In this document: one piece after another, positions 56,345-64,000 of the stretch
Layout: every line of letters starts with the position of its first letter
How positions within the stretch are numbered: the stretch's first letter is position 1
Assembly (NCBI RefSeq): GCF_000423485.1
Contig: NZ_AUIB01000008.1
Location: 1 to 64,000, forward strand
Source: Propionimicrobium lymphophilum DSM 4903
Lineage (GTDB): Bacteria; Actinomycetota; Actinomycetes; Propionibacteriales; Propionibacteriaceae
Length of the DNA stretch: 64,000 nucleotides
Direction of reading: 5' to 3'
Position numbers and translations under genes: made by a program
Notes under the pieces: model-generated
The model's database searches: none
Told to the model about the DNA's origin: nothing
What the model saw: the letters and a program-made list of their open reading frames with translations, nothing else

Positions 56345-56365
56345 GTTTGCCTCAAACTTTTAAAT

Positions 56366-56379
56366 CGAACAAGTGTTCG
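56366..56379. promoter_or_regulatory. LexA-type SOS box of recA
   Basis: CGAACAAGTGTTCG matches the actinobacterial LexA consensus CGAACxxxxGTTCG as a perfect 5+4+5 palindrome. It lies in the DUF3046-recA gap, about 160 bases before the recA start. Confidence 0.85.
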
Positions 56380-56447
56380 GCTAAAGTTTAATTGTTGCTC
56401 GACGCGAGTGTTGACCAAGGCGGCTGGAGTGTTGTCGCTGTGAATTT

Positions 56448-56470
56448 TTGTCAGTGCCGTTAACTACAGT
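56448..56470 (+). promoter_or_regulatory. RecA-NDp (PafBC-dependent) promoter of recA
   Basis: TTGTCAGTG (56448-56456), eight bases, then TACAGT (56465-56470) fit exactly the RecA-NDp consensus TTGTCRGTG-N8-TANNNT described for mycobacterial damage genes activated by PafBC. PafB and PafC are encoded at 26.1-28.0 kb. Transcription would begin near 56477, 65 bases before recA. Confidence 0.8.
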
Positions 56471-56541
56471 GATAACCGTCGTAGAGAAAAAGGTTTTACC
56501 GGCTTGCGTGCCGGACTTTGGATAGGAAGGTAAGGCTTAAG

Positions 56542-57603
56542 ATGGCTGCTGCTTCAAATCGTCAAAAAGCGTTAGACCAGGCCCTGGCGCAAATCGAAAA
56601 ACAATTCGGTAAGGGCTCGGTCATGAGGATGGGGGACCAGGTCAACACACAGATCGAGGTCATCCCGACGGGCTCAATTGCCCTCGATATGGCCCTCGGC
56701 GTTGGGGGTCTTCCTCGGGGCAGGATCGTCGAGATCTATGGTCCCGAGTCCAGCGGTAAGACCACCGTTGCACTGCACGCAATCGCTAGTGCGCAAAAAC
56801 AGGGCGGGATCTGCGCCTTCGTCGATGCGGAGCACGCGCTCGACCCGACTTATGCTGCGGCCCTTGGCGTAGACGTAGAGCAGCTTTTGGTTAGCCAGCC
56901 AGACAACGGTGAGCAGGCGCTAGAGATCGCCGACATGCTGGTTCGTTCCGGCGCGATTACATTGGTTGTCATCGACTCCGTCGCCGCGCTGACCCCGAAG
57001 GCTGAGATCGAAGGCGAGATGGGCGACAGCCACGTCGGTCTGCAGGCGCGACTGATGAGCCAGGCGCTGCGAAAGATGACGGGTCCGCTAAAAGCGAGTA
57101 ACACCACCGCGATCTTCATCAACCAGCTTCGCGAGAAGATCGGCGTTATGTTCGGCAGTCCAGAAACAACCACTGGTGGCCGCGCGTTGAAGTTTTACTC
57201 GTCCGTGCGTCTGGACGTTCGACGCATAGAAACCTTGAAGAACGGCACCGACATGGTCGGTAACCGCACCCGAGTGAAGGTCGTTAAGAACAAGGTTGCG
57301 CCGCCGTTCAAGCAGGCTGAATTCGACATCATGTATGGAATGGGCATCAGCCGCGAGGGCAGCCTGATCGATATGGGTGTGGACACCGGCATCATCCGCA
57401 AGGCCGGCTCCTGGTTCACATATGGTGACATCCAGCTGGGGCAGGGTAAGGAGAACGCCCGTAAGTACCTGATGGAAAACACCGAGATGGCTAACGAGAT
57501 AGACGCCCGAATTCGCGAAGAGCTGTCTCCTAAGAAGCCTGAGGAAGAGGCGGAAGAAGTTCCGGAAGGCGTCGATCCTGAAACTGGTGAGATCGAATTC
57601 TAG
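56542..57603 (+). CDS. recA: Recombinase RecA
   Basis: A 353-residue RecA. Walker A GPESSGKT is at residues 67-74, the DNA-binding loops and [20 protein letters not shown] follow, and the C-terminus is acidic ([11 protein letters not shown]). It forms filaments on single-stranded DNA, catalyses strand exchange and triggers LexA cleavage. No intein is present. The frame is open from TTG 56518, but AGGAAGGTAAGG positions the ATG at 56542. It is controlled by an SOS box and a PafBC-type promoter. recX follows after 35 bases. Confidence 0.98.
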   Translation: MAAASNRQKALDQALAQIEKQFGKGSVMRMGDQVNTQIEVIPTGSIALDMALGVGGLPRGRIVEIYGPESSGKTTVALHAIASAQKQGGICAFVDAEHALDPTYAAALGVDVEQLLVSQPDNGEQALEIADMLVRSGAITLVVIDSVAALTPKAEIEGEMGDSHVGLQARLMSQALRKMTGPLKASNTTAIFINQLREKIGVMFGSPETTTGGRALKFYSSVRLDVRRIETLKNGTDMVGNRTRVKVVKNKVAPPFKQAEFDIMYGMGISREGSLIDMGVDTGIIRKAGSWFTYGDIQLGQGKENARKYLMENTEMANEIDARIREELSPKKPEEEAEEVPEGVDPETGEIEF

Positions 57604-57638
57604 AGTCTTCGTCCGATTCTCATCTTGAGGCTGTAGCG

Positions 57639-58097
57639 ATGGCTAGAAAGCTGGCGTTGCGGCGTTTAGATCGCAGATCGTATAGCCGCGCTGAACTCAC
57701 CGAATACTTGCTTGGCAAGGAGGTGGGTGAATCAGCTGTTAAAGAGGTCATGGACCGATTTGAAGAAGTCGGCCTGATAAATGACAGGGCCTATGCCGAG
57801 ATGTGGGTTAGGTATCGACACGAGAACAGGAAGCTTTCTAAGCGTGCAATCTCAATCGAGCTGAGACGCAAGGGAGTGGCTGAGCACCTCATCAATGACG
57901 CTTTGCAGGCGATTGATGTCGACCAGGAATACGAGGCGGCTAGGCAGCTGGCCGTTAAAAAGGCCAGAAGTCTTGGAAACGTAGACAGAAGAACCGCGTA
58001 TCGACGAGTTGCCGGTGTGCTCGCCAGGAGAGGTTATTCTTCGTCTCTGGTCAGCGACGTGGTTTCCGCTGTTTTAGATGAGTGGTGCGGCGACTGA
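57639..58097 (+). CDS. recX: RecA regulator RecX
   Basis: A 152-residue helical-repeat protein that binds RecA filaments and limits their activity. LALRRLDRRSYSRAELTEYL at the start and the INDRAYAEMWVRYR segment are typical. No strong Shine-Dalgarno sequence is seen; it is probably read with recA. Confidence 0.92.
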   Translation: MARKLALRRLDRRSYSRAELTEYLLGKEVGESAVKEVMDRFEEVGLINDRAYAEMWVRYRHENRKLSKRAISIELRRKGVAEHLINDALQAIDVDQEYEAARQLAVKKARSLGNVDRRTAYRRVAGVLARRGYSSSLVSDVVSAVLDEWCGD

Positions 58098-58232
58098 TTT
58101 TGCTCTAATCTTTTCGTTCTGACATCTGAGGATCAAAGAATCCAATTAGGTGTTAAAGGATATGCTCGAAGATATTGCATATCAATGGCGAGTTTTCTTT
58201 CTGCTCGCCCGAAAATAGACGAGGAGTGTGAC

Positions 58233-59687
58233 ATGCCCATCATCATGATGTGGGTTGCTCTTGGGCTCCTCTTCGTTAACTTGATTGTTCTTGTTTTGTT
58301 CTCGATTCGCGGTTCACGAGAGAACGAAGCGGATAAGCAAAAATCGCAAGCGCTCGAAAAGCAACGTGAAGCTCTGGCTGAACATCAAATTAAGCTGACC
58401 GAGCGAGAAGATAACCTTGCTGCCGAAGGCAAGAGACTGCGGGAAGAATCGTCCAGAATTAGCGATGAACTGGCGTCGGTGCGTCAGCGCAGGGACGAGG
58501 TCGAATCTGCAAGCGAAGAGTTAGCGAAGCACCAGGAGCTAGCCCGAACGGAACTGGAAAGAATTAGTGGCCTAACTCACGATGAGGCTAGGGCTGAAAT
58601 CATTGCTAAAGTTGAGGCCGACGCGAAGATCAAGGCGAGCAAACGGGCCAAGCAAATCAACGACGAAATTATCGACGAAGCGCAGCGCAGAGCTAAGAAA
58701 ATCTTAGTCACCGCGATACAGCGTGTAGCTGCAGAACAGACGTCTGAATCGGTCGTCACAACGGTAGATCTTCCTTCGGACGACATGAAGGGCCGAATCA
58801 TCGGCCGCGAAGGAAGAAATATTCGTGTCCTCGAGCAGATAACTGGAGTAAACGTCATCATCGATGACACGCCGGGTGTTGTTTTGCTGAGTTGCTTCGA
58901 CCCCGTTCGCAGGGAAGCTGCTCGGTTGACTCTCACCGAGCTAATCGCCGACGGTCGGATAAACCCCTCACGCATCGAGGAGATGCATAAGCGAAGCGAA
59001 GAACTGGTTGCGGAGAGCTGTCGTCGTGCAGCCGTAGAGGCCCTGAACAGTCTCAACATTGGCGATGTGGCGGAGCAGCTTTTGCCCGTAATCGGTGCGC
59101 TTCAGTATCGCACCAGCTATGGGCAGAATGTTCTTCAGCACATGGTCGAGTGTGGACGGCTCGGTGGCGCGATGGCCGCGGAGCTTGGCCTGGACGTTGC
59201 AAGCTGCAAGCGGGCCGCTTTCATGCACGACATCGGCAAGGCAGTTGTTACCTCCGGCGATGGTTCTCACGCACTCGAGGGGGCTGAACTCGCCAAGCGA
59301 TATGGCGAGTCCGAGGAAGTCGTAAACGCAATCGCTTCCCACCACGGAGAAGTCCCTATGATGTGTGTCGAGGCGGCACTTGCTCAGGCTGCTGATGCCA
59401 TCTCTGGGTCAAGGCCGGGTGCTCGTCGAGAGAGCTTGGAAAGCTACGTCCACCGTTTAGAGCGCATCGAAGAGATCGGGCGTCAGCATGACGGTGTTGA
59501 GCGTGTCTATGCTATGCAATCCGGTCGTGAAGTTCGTGTCATGGTTCTCCCAGATAGGGTGCCCGACAATAAGACGCAGCTGCTTGCCGATCAGATTGCA
59601 GACGAGATCCAGAGCGAGTTGACCTATCCCGGAAACGTCAAAGTGGTGGTCGTGAGGGAATCTAGGGCAACCGCTACCGCGTCCTAA
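58233..59687 (+). CDS. rny: Ribonuclease Y
   Basis: A 484-residue membrane-anchored endoribonuclease that starts mRNA decay. An N-terminal membrane helix (residues 2-25) is followed by a long coiled coil (about 30-160), a KH RNA-binding domain (GRIIGREGRN at 187-196) and an HD domain with catalytic H332-D333. The frame is open from 58185, but GAGGAG fixes the start at ATG 58233. A GATATGC/GCATATC inverted repeat (58159-58183) lies in the leader. RNase Y is absent from mycobacteria but present in some Actinobacteria at this position. Confidence 0.95.
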   Translation: MPIIMMWVALGLLFVNLIVLVLFSIRGSRENEADKQKSQALEKQREALAEHQIKLTEREDNLAAEGKRLREESSRISDELASVRQRRDEVESASEELAKHQELARTELERISGLTHDEARAEIIAKVEADAKIKASKRAKQINDEIIDEAQRRAKKILVTAIQRVAAEQTSESVVTTVDLPSDDMKGRIIGREGRNIRVLEQITGVNVIIDDTPGVVLLSCFDPVRREAARLTLTELIADGRINPSRIEEMHKRSEELVAESCRRAAVEALNSLNIGDVAEQLLPVIGALQYRTSYGQNVLQHMVECGRLGGAMAAELGLDVASCKRAAFMHDIGKAVVTSGDGSHALEGAELAKRYGESEEVVNAIASHHGEVPMMCVEAALAQAADAISGSRPGARRESLESYVHRLERIEEIGRQHDGVERVYAMQSGREVRVMVLPDRVPDNKTQLLADQIADEIQSELTYPGNVKVVVVRESRATATAS

Positions 59688-59728
59688 AGCTAAAAAGCTC
59701 ACGTTGATCGTCTAGACTCCCATGAGTT

Positions 59729-61198
59729 ATGACTGTTGAAGCTGAAAAACCGCGCACCTACCAGGTGATTACCTACGGGTGCCAGATGAACGTACACGAT
59801 TCCGAGCGGATCAGCGGGCTTCTTGAAGAGGCCGGCATGGTCAGGGCCCCTGAACCCGTCGGGGAGATGGCGGATGCCGACGTCGTCGTGTTCAACACTT
59901 GTGCCGTTCGTGAGAATGCGGATAACCGTCTCTATGGCAACCTCGGCCACATGAAGAAGGTCAAGGAGACCCGTTTGGGCGGAATGCAGATTGCCGTCGG
60001 CGGGTGCATGGCGCAAAAAGATCGTGATCTGATCACGAAGAAGGCGCCCTGGGTGGACGTCGTTTTCGGCACAAACAACCTGGGTTCTCTTCCCATGCTT
60101 CTGAAGCGTGCAGAAGTAGAAGAAAAAGCTCAGGTGGAGATCAAGGAAGCGCTGCAGACATTCCCGTCTAACCTTCCTACTCACCGCGATTCCGCCTACT
60201 CGGCTTGGGTGGCAATCAGCGTCGGTTGTAACAACACCTGCACTTTCTGCATCGTGCCGAGCCTGCGAGGCAAGGAGACGGACCGCAGGCCAGGAGAAAT
60301 CCTCGCGGAAATCGAGATGTTGGTTGCGCAAGGCGTCCAAGAGATCACGCTGCTAGGGCAAAACGTGAACACTTACGGCGTCGAGTTTGGCGATCGTCAG
60401 GCGTTTGCCAAGCTGCTGCGAGCCTGTGGCGAGATCGAGGGACTTCGTCGGGTCAGGTTCACCAGTCCGCATCCGGCTTCTTTCACGTCTGATGTGATAG
60501 ATGCGATGGCCGAAACACCTAATGTGATGCCCAGCTTGCACATGCCTCTTCAGTCTGGCTCGGACAAGGTGCTCAAGGACATGCGTCGCAGCTATCGCTC
60601 TAAAAAGTTCCTTCGCATTCTTGACGAGGTGCGAGAGAAGCTGCCAAATGCGGCCATCACTACCGACATTATCGTCGGGTTCCCAGGCGAGACTGAGGAT
60701 GATTTCCAACAGACAATGGACGTCGTGCGCCGGGCCAAGTTCTCCGCCGCCTACACGTTCCAGTACTCGATTCGTCCCGGAACTCCCGCAGGCGAAATGG
60801 AACAAGTACCCGGTGACGTTGTCCAAGATCGCTACGAAAGACTAGTGGAACTGGTCGACGACATCGCCTGGGAAGAGAACAGGAAGCTGGAGGGGCAGCT
60901 CGTCGAGGTCATGTTTGCCGTTGGCGAGGGCCGAAAGGACGGATCGCAGGATCGCATCTCCGGTCGCTGCCCGGATAATCGTCTGGTCCACGTTGCAGCT
61001 CCGAGCGCAGGCGAGCCAATGCCGCGTCCTGGAGATATTGGCTGGGTGAAGGTTACTCACGCAGCACCACACCACCTGATAGCTGACAGCCCGATCGAAC
61101 GCCTCGAGAGGACTCGTGGTGGAGACGCTTGGCAGGCGAGGAACGAAGCTCCAGCACCTGGCGTAGCCATCGGAATGCCCAAATTAGTGCGCAAATAA
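59729..61198 (+). CDS. miaB: tRNA-2-methylthio-N6-dimethylallyladenosine synthase
   Basis: A 489-residue radical SAM methylthiotransferase acting on i6A37 of tRNAs. Domains: UPF0004 ([20 protein letters not shown]), radical SAM with [13 protein letters not shown], and TRAM. It supplies the second step after MiaA, whose gene overlaps its stop by one base (TAATG). TAGACT ends 10 bases before the ATG, so the leader is very short. Confidence 0.96.
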   Translation: MTVEAEKPRTYQVITYGCQMNVHDSERISGLLEEAGMVRAPEPVGEMADADVVVFNTCAVRENADNRLYGNLGHMKKVKETRLGGMQIAVGGCMAQKDRDLITKKAPWVDVVFGTNNLGSLPMLLKRAEVEEKAQVEIKEALQTFPSNLPTHRDSAYSAWVAISVGCNNTCTFCIVPSLRGKETDRRPGEILAEIEMLVAQGVQEITLLGQNVNTYGVEFGDRQAFAKLLRACGEIEGLRRVRFTSPHPASFTSDVIDAMAETPNVMPSLHMPLQSGSDKVLKDMRRSYRSKKFLRILDEVREKLPNAAITTDIIVGFPGETEDDFQQTMDVVRRAKFSAAYTFQYSIRPGTPAGEMEQVPGDVVQDRYERLVELVDDIAWEENRKLEGQLVEVMFAVGEGRKDGSQDRISGRCPDNRLVHVAAPSAGEPMPRPGDIGWVKVTHAAPHHLIADSPIERLERTRGGDAWQARNEAPAPGVAIGMPKLVRK

Positions 61199-62142
61199 TG
61201 AGCCAGCAGGTACCTCCACTCATCGTTCTGGTGGGCCCGACCGCAAGCGGCAAGTCCTCCCTTGCTATCGAGCTGGCGAAGCAGATCGGCAAGGCCGAGG
61301 TGATAAACGGCGATTCGATGCTGGTCTATCGAGGCATGGACATCGGCACGGCTAAGCCCTCCGAGGAAGAACGCGCGGAGATTCCGCATCACCTGGTCGA
61401 TGTGCTGAACGTGACTGAGACTGCTGCGGTAGCTGATTTTCAGCGCATGGCGCGCACAGCTATCGCCGAGGTGAGGTCTAGATCCGCGGTACCGATTTTA
61501 GTTGGTGGCTCGAACTTGTACGTCCGTGCCGTTGTAGACAAGTTTGACTTCCCGGGAACCGATCCCTCGGTAAGGGCCAAATGGCAGGCTAAGTGTGACG
61601 AAATCGGCCCGCACGCGCTACATGAGGTGCTTGGGGAAAAAGCCCCTGAGGCTGCAGATCGCATCGAGCCAGGTAACGGCAGGAGAATAGTGCGGGCCCT
61701 AGAAATATTCGAATTGACCGGTTCCGTGTCAGGGAAGCTGCCTGAGCCAAGATACGAACTTGAAAATGTTCATCAGTTCGGCATCAGGATCGCAAGGTCG
61801 GTTCTAGACAAAAGGATCGCCGATCGCGTCGAAAAGATGTGGCAAGACGGTTTAGTCGACGAGGTTCGCGGCCTGGTTCCGAAAGGTTTAAGGAAAGGCT
61901 TAACCGCGTCGCGGGGCCTGGGCTATCAGCAGGTGCTAGCGATGCTGAACGGTGAGATCAGCGAGGAAGAAGCTAAGGAACAAACTATCGTCGGCACCAG
62001 GAAGTTCTCTCGAAAGCAACTCGGTTGGTTTAGGAGAGACCCAAGAATCACCTGGCTATATGCGGGTGACCCCGAGAACGTCTCCAAGGTTTTGATGCAG
62101 CTCGGCACGGGCCTCGGTAATTCTTTTGGTGCAGCCAACTAG
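61198..62142 (+). CDS. miaA: tRNA dimethylallyltransferase
   Basis: A 314-residue enzyme that prenylates A37 in tRNAs reading UNN codons. The P-loop GPTASGKS is at residues 13-20, and the NGDSMLVYRGMDIGTAKP segment holds catalytic and DMAPP-binding residues. The frame is open from 61129, but the real ATG overlaps the miaB stop. hflX follows after 12 bases; dapF, which lies between them in some relatives, is absent. Confidence 0.96.
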   Translation: MSQQVPPLIVLVGPTASGKSSLAIELAKQIGKAEVINGDSMLVYRGMDIGTAKPSEEERAEIPHHLVDVLNVTETAAVADFQRMARTAIAEVRSRSAVPILVGGSNLYVRAVVDKFDFPGTDPSVRAKWQAKCDEIGPHALHEVLGEKAPEAADRIEPGNGRRIVRALEIFELTGSVSGKLPEPRYELENVHQFGIRIARSVLDKRIADRVEKMWQDGLVDEVRGLVPKGLRKGLTASRGLGYQQVLAMLNGEISEEEAKEQTIVGTRKFSRKQLGWFRRDPRITWLYAGDPENVSKVLMQLGTGLGNSFGAAN

Positions 62143-62154
62143 GCTAGAAGCCAA

Positions 62155-63585
62155 ATGACGCAAGAATTCGAAGACATTTCCGCCGATGGTGAAGACCCCG
62201 AAGCCCAGCTGGAGCTCCCAGAGGAAGACCAGCTCGATCTAGCCGAGCGCTTGTCACTTCGTCGCGTTCCTGGGCTTTCGACGGAACTCGAGGACGTCAG
62301 CGACGTCGAGTACCGAAAACTTCGTCTGGAGCGAGTAGTGCTCGTTTCTGTTTGGACTACCGGAAGCAAGGCCGACGCACAAAACGCGCTTTTTGAGTTG
62401 AAAGCGCTCGCAGAAACTGCAGGTTCCCAAGTCTTGGATGGGCTAATTCAGCGACGGCAGCGTCCAGATCCTGCGACCTACATTGGCAGGGGCAAGGTAG
62501 GAGAGCTCCGAGACTCAGTTATTGCTAATGGTGCGGACACCGTCATCTGCGATGGCGAATTGGCTCCTGCTCAGCTCCGTAACCTCGAGGACAGGGTCGG
62601 GGTAAAGGTGGTTGACCGAACCGCGCTCATCCTTGACATCTTCGCCCAGCATGCAAAAAGCGCGGAGGGCAAAACACAAGTCGAGCTGGCCCAGCTGAAC
62701 TACCTAAAACAGCGCTTGAGGGGCTGGGGCGGCAACCTTTCCCGCCAGGTCGGTGGTCGGGCTGCTGGTGGCGTCGGCATCGGTGGTAGGGGACCTGGCG
62801 AAACCCGGATTGAGACCGACCGAAGAAGAATCAACAGCAGAATCGCGATCCTGCGAAAAAAGCTTCGTGAACTAGATAGCACACGAGAGATCAAACGAGC
62901 AGAACGTCACCGTCGCCAGGTGCCTTCGGTAGCGATTGTTGGATACACTAACGCCGGCAAATCTTCGCTGCTGAATAAACTCACCGATGCCGGTGTGTTG
63001 GTGGAAAACGCGCTGTTCGCGACTTTGGATCCGACGACCAGGCGCGCTCAAACCGCCGATGGTAGGGTCTACACGCTTACCGACACAGTTGGGTTCGTTA
63101 GGCATTTGCCGACTGATCTTGTGGAGGCTTTCAGGTCGACTCTTGAGGAGACCAACCAGGCCGACTTGCTGATGCATGTCGTCGATGGCGCCGATCCGGA
63201 CCCACAGGGCCAGATCACCGCTGTGCGTCAGGTGCTGAACGACATTGGTGCAGGAGATATTAGGGAACAGCTCGTCATAAACAAGTGCGACCTGGCCGAT
63301 TCTGATCAAATGATGATTTTGCGCAGGCACTATCCGGATGCCATTTTCTGCTCGGCTCGCACTGGGCAAGGAGTTAGCGAGCTCCGCGAACGAATCGAAC
63401 AGCTGCTGCCACGTCCGGAGGTGGAGATTCATGCGATCGTGCCTTGGAACCATGGTGAATTGGTCGATAAGGTGCACAAGCAGGGGGAGTTAATCTTTAG
63501 CGAGTATCTGCCCGAAGGCACCGAGATAAGGGCGCGGGTGCATGGCGGTTTGGCTGCCGAATTAACCGATTTTCTCTGCGACTAG
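62155..63585 (+). CDS. hflX: GTPase HflX
   Basis: A 476-residue ribosome-associated GTPase that rescues or splits stalled ribosomes. The HflX N-terminal domain (with YIGRGKVGELRD) and a glycine-rich linker (GGRAAGGVGIGGRGPGETRI) precede the G domain, whose G1 GYTNAGKS begins at residue 263 and whose G4 is NKCD. The first 60 residues are acidic. TAGGCT ends 9 bases before the ATG. Confidence 0.95.
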   Translation: MTQEFEDISADGEDPEAQLELPEEDQLDLAERLSLRRVPGLSTELEDVSDVEYRKLRLERVVLVSVWTTGSKADAQNALFELKALAETAGSQVLDGLIQRRQRPDPATYIGRGKVGELRDSVIANGADTVICDGELAPAQLRNLEDRVGVKVVDRTALILDIFAQHAKSAEGKTQVELAQLNYLKQRLRGWGGNLSRQVGGRAAGGVGIGGRGPGETRIETDRRRINSRIAILRKKLRELDSTREIKRAERHRRQVPSVAIVGYTNAGKSSLLNKLTDAGVLVENALFATLDPTTRRAQTADGRVYTLTDTVGFVRHLPTDLVEAFRSTLEETNQADLLMHVVDGADPDPQGQITAVRQVLNDIGAGDIREQLVINKCDLADSDQMMILRRHYPDAIFCSARTGQGVSELRERIEQLLPRPEVEIHAIVPWNHGELVDKVHKQGELIFSEYLPEGTEIRARVHGGLAAELTDFLCD

Positions 63586-63599
63586 TTAGGACCTTAAGG

Positions 63600-64000
63600 T
63601 GTCTGATTCACTCAACTGCTTGGACGCAGCTGTCGAAAAGCTGTCCGGGCATCCTCGCGATGGCCAACGGAAGATGGCTCAGGCCGTGGAGGCGAGTTTA
63701 AATAGTGGGCGGCACCTGCTCGTGCAGGCCGGGACAGGAACTGGTAAATCTCTGGCTTACCTAGCCCCTGCAATGGTGTGGGCATGCGACAACGATCCGG
63801 TAGTAGTAGCAACGGCAACGCTCGCACTGCAATCGCAGCTGGCTAAGAAGGATATTCCGCTTATTCTTTCTGCGATCGAAGATGTCACCGGCACGAAACC
63901 AAAGGTTGCGGTTCTGAAAGGACGCTCTAACTACGCATGCCTGATGCGGGTTAATGAGGTTGTGGCTGAGCAGGACGCGCTGATCGGGCAACCAAGCGAT
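63600..64000 (+). CDS. dinG: DinG/YoaA-type ATP-dependent helicase (3' end outside window)
   Basis: The first 133 codons of a superfamily 2 XPD-like helicase. After the RDGQRKMAQAV (Q-like) motif comes Walker A AGTGTGKS and motif Ia VVVATATLALQSQL. The C in GRSNYACL is the first expected ligand of the Fe-S cluster. A GTG at 63600 follows a short AAGG. The gene continues beyond the window; lexA often lies nearby in Actinobacteria but is not seen here. Confidence 0.9.

Noticed and set aside
56411-56440. TTGACC (56411) as -35 of the recA promoter
   Set aside because: No -10-like hexamer stands at 16-18 bases from it, whereas the TTGTCAGTG-N8-TACAGT element fits a known promoter class exactly.

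Overview
The window is one contiguous stretch of an actinobacterial chromosome. The evidence is an actinobacterial-type rRNA operon (16S-23S-5S, no tRNA in the spacer) and gene blocks that match the order known in Mycobacterium, Streptomyces and Bifidobacterium. These blocks are tlyA-nadK-recN, Nudix-xerD-parA-scpA-scpB-rluB, ilvBNC, an IclR regulator divergent from leuCD, and pgsA-cinA-DUF3046-recA-recX-rny-miaB-miaA-hflX-dinG. Moderate GC content, RNase Y and citramalate synthase suggest a host-associated member of the Actinomycetaceae or a close relative. Species cannot be settled by eye; the 16S at 426-1948 would settle it.

Layout. 1-5562: rRNA operon with promoter, boxA-like leader, a long 23S processing stem and a terminator. 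5642-20454: core genes, namely an Arg/Asp-rich TPR protein, a HAD phosphatase, TlyA, NAD kinase, RecN, PyrB, an ADP-ribose Nudix enzyme, XerD, ParA with a ribbon-helix-helix-like partner, ScpA/ScpB, RluB, a double-FKBP lipoprotein and GluQ-RS. 20591-25984: an AT-richer accessory island. It holds three truncated polymorphic-toxin C-termini, each followed by a multi-spanning membrane protein (candidate immunity), then a DcrB/PsbP-like protein and an unknown protein. 26101-30714: PafB, PafC and the HelY RNA helicase. 30767-45671: orphan hisF and a branched-chain amino-acid region with an ilv attenuator, ilvBNC, leuB, ilvE, cimA, tRNA-Gln, tRNA-Glu, an IclR regulator and leuCD. 45760-51199: plsC, ddl, thiL, ftsK. 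51382-64000: rimO, pgsA, cinA, a GH3 beta-glucosidase, DUF3046, recA, recX, rny, miaB, miaA, hflX and the start of a DinG-type helicase.

How the parts work together. Branched-chain synthesis has three visible controls: a nine-residue leader peptide (MRSNELVIV) with an intrinsic terminator before ilvB, a palindrome between the IclR regulator and leuC, and the citramalate route to isoleucine through CimA. DNA repair is linked across 30 kb: pafBC lies at 26.1-28.0 kb, and recA carries both a LexA-type box and a sequence fitting the PafBC-dependent RecA-NDp promoter. About fourteen genes without a Shine-Dalgarno sequence have a TANNNT hexamer ending 6 or 7 nt before the start codon, which indicates extensive leaderless transcription.

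The most unusual part is the toxin island. Two homologous cassettes point away from each other and are fused head to head at an alanine-coding palindrome near 22291. Two of the three toxin pieces carry an in-frame TGA. The island looks like a graveyard or reservoir of orphan toxin/immunity cassettes.
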